This document shows positions 42,326 to 43,514 of a DNA stretch of 43,514 nucleotides, piece after piece. Position 1 is the first letter of the stretch, and each line of letters starts with the position of its first letter. Source of the DNA: Halanaerobiales bacterium (lineage in GTDB: Bacteria > Bacillota_F > Halanaerobiia > Halanaerobiales > DTU029); assembly GCA_016278415.1 (NCBI GenBank), contig JADQBV010000201.1, positions 1 through 43,514 on the forward strand, written 5' to 3'. Made by a program: the position numbers and the translations under genes. Under the pieces are notes generated by a model. The model had not been told where the DNA came from. It was given only the letters and a program-made list of their open reading frames with translations, and searched no databases.

Positions 42326-43514
42326 ATGGAGAATAAAATAAGATTACAGAAACTGCTTAAAGAACTATTTCAGTTTGATAATGCTGATCTGGACTTTGGC
42401 ATATATAGAATTATGAATCAAAAACATGATGAAATAGAAGAATTTATTAATAAAGAATTAATTGATTATATAGAAGAACAATTATCTCAAATTGAGAGCA
42501 AAGATAAAGAAGATTTAGAAGTAGAATTAGAAAAAGTAAAAGAAGAAGCAAGTCATTTAGGTTTTGATTATACCCAGTCACCCAAATATATAAGTATAAA
42601 AGAAAAAATGGCTCAGTATAAAATTGGTGAAAATCTGGAATCTGAAATTTATAATGATATTTATACGTTCTTCAAACGTTATTATGATAATGGCGATTTC
42701 CTATCAAAACGACGTTATTCCAGCAAAGACAAATATGCTATTCCCTATAATGGTGAAGAGGTACATTTGCATTGGGCTAATTACGACCAATATTATATTA
42801 AAACAAGCGAAGATTTCAACAATTACAGTTTTAAGAAAAACAATATAACTGTTAATTTCAAAATTAAAAATGCAGAGGTAGACAAAAATAATAATAAATC
42901 TGATGAAGACCGTTATTTTGTTCTTAAAGAAAAAGAATATCTCAATTATGATGATAATTTAAAAGTTTTGAATATATATTTTGAATATCGTAATCTAACA
43001 AGTAAAGAGAAGAAGAGATATAAAACGAGAAATACTCAGGCAGATATTAGAGAATCCATAGAAAAGGATATCAGTAATAAAATAAAAAAGGATAATGAGC
43101 TTTTCCAGAAACTAAGCTGGTTATTAAGTGATAATAATAAAGTAAAATCTATACTGGCTAAACATCTATATAAATACACAATTAAGAACAAATCAGACTA
43201 CTTTATTCATAAAGATTTAAAGGGTTTCCTGGAAAGAGAATTGGATTTCTTTATAAAAAATGAAATATTAGATGTCGATGCCATTGGTTCTGCAACCGAA
43301 AAGAATATCAGTACATATATTACCAGAGTAAGGGTAATTGAAGCAGTTACTCAGAAGATTATTAACTTTCTGGCTCAAATAGAGAACTTTCAAAAGAAAC
43401 TCTTTGAGAAGAAGAAAATAGTTTTACAGGATGAATATTGTTTAACTCTGGATAGGATCCCAGAAAAAATTAGAGAAAAGATCCTAAACCAAGTGTTAAA
43501 TAACGAGGGCCAAA
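42326..43514 (+). CDS. Large adenine-specific DNA methyltransferase (type III RM Mod-like), N-terminal part
   Basis: The frame from ATG 42326 (GGGGG at 42312-42316) stays open to the window edge, 396 codons. The opening LKELFQFDNADLDFGIYRIMN, here in two conserved blocks (FQFDNADLDFG and IYRIMN), the segment VHLHWANYDQYYIKT and the segment KNKSDYFIHKDLKGFL are characteristic of the roughly 1000-residue methyltransferases of type III-like restriction-modification systems. The catalytic NPPY-type motif would lie beyond the window, as would any restriction (helicase-nuclease) partner. It closes the visible part of the defence island. Confidence 0.8.
   Translation, partial: MENKIRLQKLLKELFQFDNADLDFGIYRIMNQKHDEIEEFINKELIDYIEEQLSQIESKDKEDLEVELEKVKEEASHLGFDYTQSPKYISIKEKMAQYKIGENLESEIYNDIYTFFKRYYDNGDFLSKRRYSSKDKYAIPYNGEEVHLHWANYDQYYIKTSEDFNNYSFKKNNITVNFKIKNAEVDKNNNKSDEDRYFVLKEKEYLNYDDNLKVLNIYFEYRNLTSKEKKRYKTRNTQADIRESIEKDISNKIKKDNELFQKLSWLLSDNNKVKSILAKHLYKYTIKNKSDYFIHKDLKGFLERELDFFIKNEILDVDAIGSATEKNISTYITRVRVIEAVTQKIINFLAQIENFQKKLFEKKKIVLQDEYCLTLDRIPEKIREKILNQVLNNEGQ

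Noticed and set aside
42624..42848. A 74-codon plus-strand frame near the window end
   Set aside because: It lies in another frame of the methyltransferase gene, whose own frame is open from 42326 to the edge and has family motifs.

Overview
The window looks like chromosome of a low-GC anaerobic Firmicute. Coding regions are strongly A/T-rich, ribosome binding sites are strong GGAGG-type sites, and TTG/GTG starts are common. The gene content (HD-GYP/FapA pair, Etf-linked 2-hydroxyacid dehydrogenase, large glycosidase cluster) would suit a fermentative, possibly halophilic clostridium-like organism such as the Halanaerobiales. That placement is inference. Functions were read from motifs; no database search was run.

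Region 1 (1-7840) is ordinary metabolism and signalling. It holds the 3' part of a PAS/HD-GYP c-di-GMP phosphodiesterase, a FapA/DUF342 protein, and a promoter-to-terminator operon: YkvI-type transporter, EtfB, EtfA and a GlcD-type FAD dehydrogenase. The last three form the gene set of an Etf-coupled lactate dehydrogenase.

Region 2 (7841-10130) is a scrapyard of mobile DNA. It contains the decayed tail of a phage-type gene with its terminator and promoter (a second copy of sequence found at 36.1-36.4 kb), a group II intron fragment without reverse transcriptase, a frameshifted NACHT/STAND-like NTPase fragment, and a phage-style CI/Cro switch with overlapping operators.

Region 3 (10269-28665) is a glycan/uronate utilisation island. 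An AraC regulator fused to a GH39 domain that has lost its nucleophile is followed by a secreted carboxylesterase, a HAD hydrolase, a GH3 enzyme, a sugar ABC transporter (ATPase, permease, binding protein, permease), a GH39 enzyme broken at an A8 run, a GH2 enzyme, and mannonate dehydratase plus an SDR mannonate oxidoreductase. The likely flow is import of uronate-containing xylan-type oligosaccharides, cytoplasmic hydrolysis by GH3/GH39/GH2, and uronate breakdown through the UxuA/UxuB steps. Two intergenic regions in the island carry the same promoter block.

Region 4 (28666-30421) has no gene. Its centre (about 29.04-30.17 kb) is clearly more G/C-rich than its surroundings, is full of nested long inverted repeats, and is purine-rich on the minus strand. 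It is the best candidate here for an unrecognised large structured RNA.

Region 5 (30422-43514) is a defence island built around prophage lysis genes. It has an AAA+ ATPase/subtilase pair of the IetAS type, a second structured non-coding stretch, a RadC-like protein, an amidase endolysin and a holin-like protein. These are followed by a PD-(D/E)XK nuclease protein, a three-TM protein, a DUF4145 zinc-ribbon protein, a membrane-anchored protein, a small OB-like protein, two Nudix hydrolases and the start of a large adenine methyltransferase of type III restriction-modification type that runs off the window.
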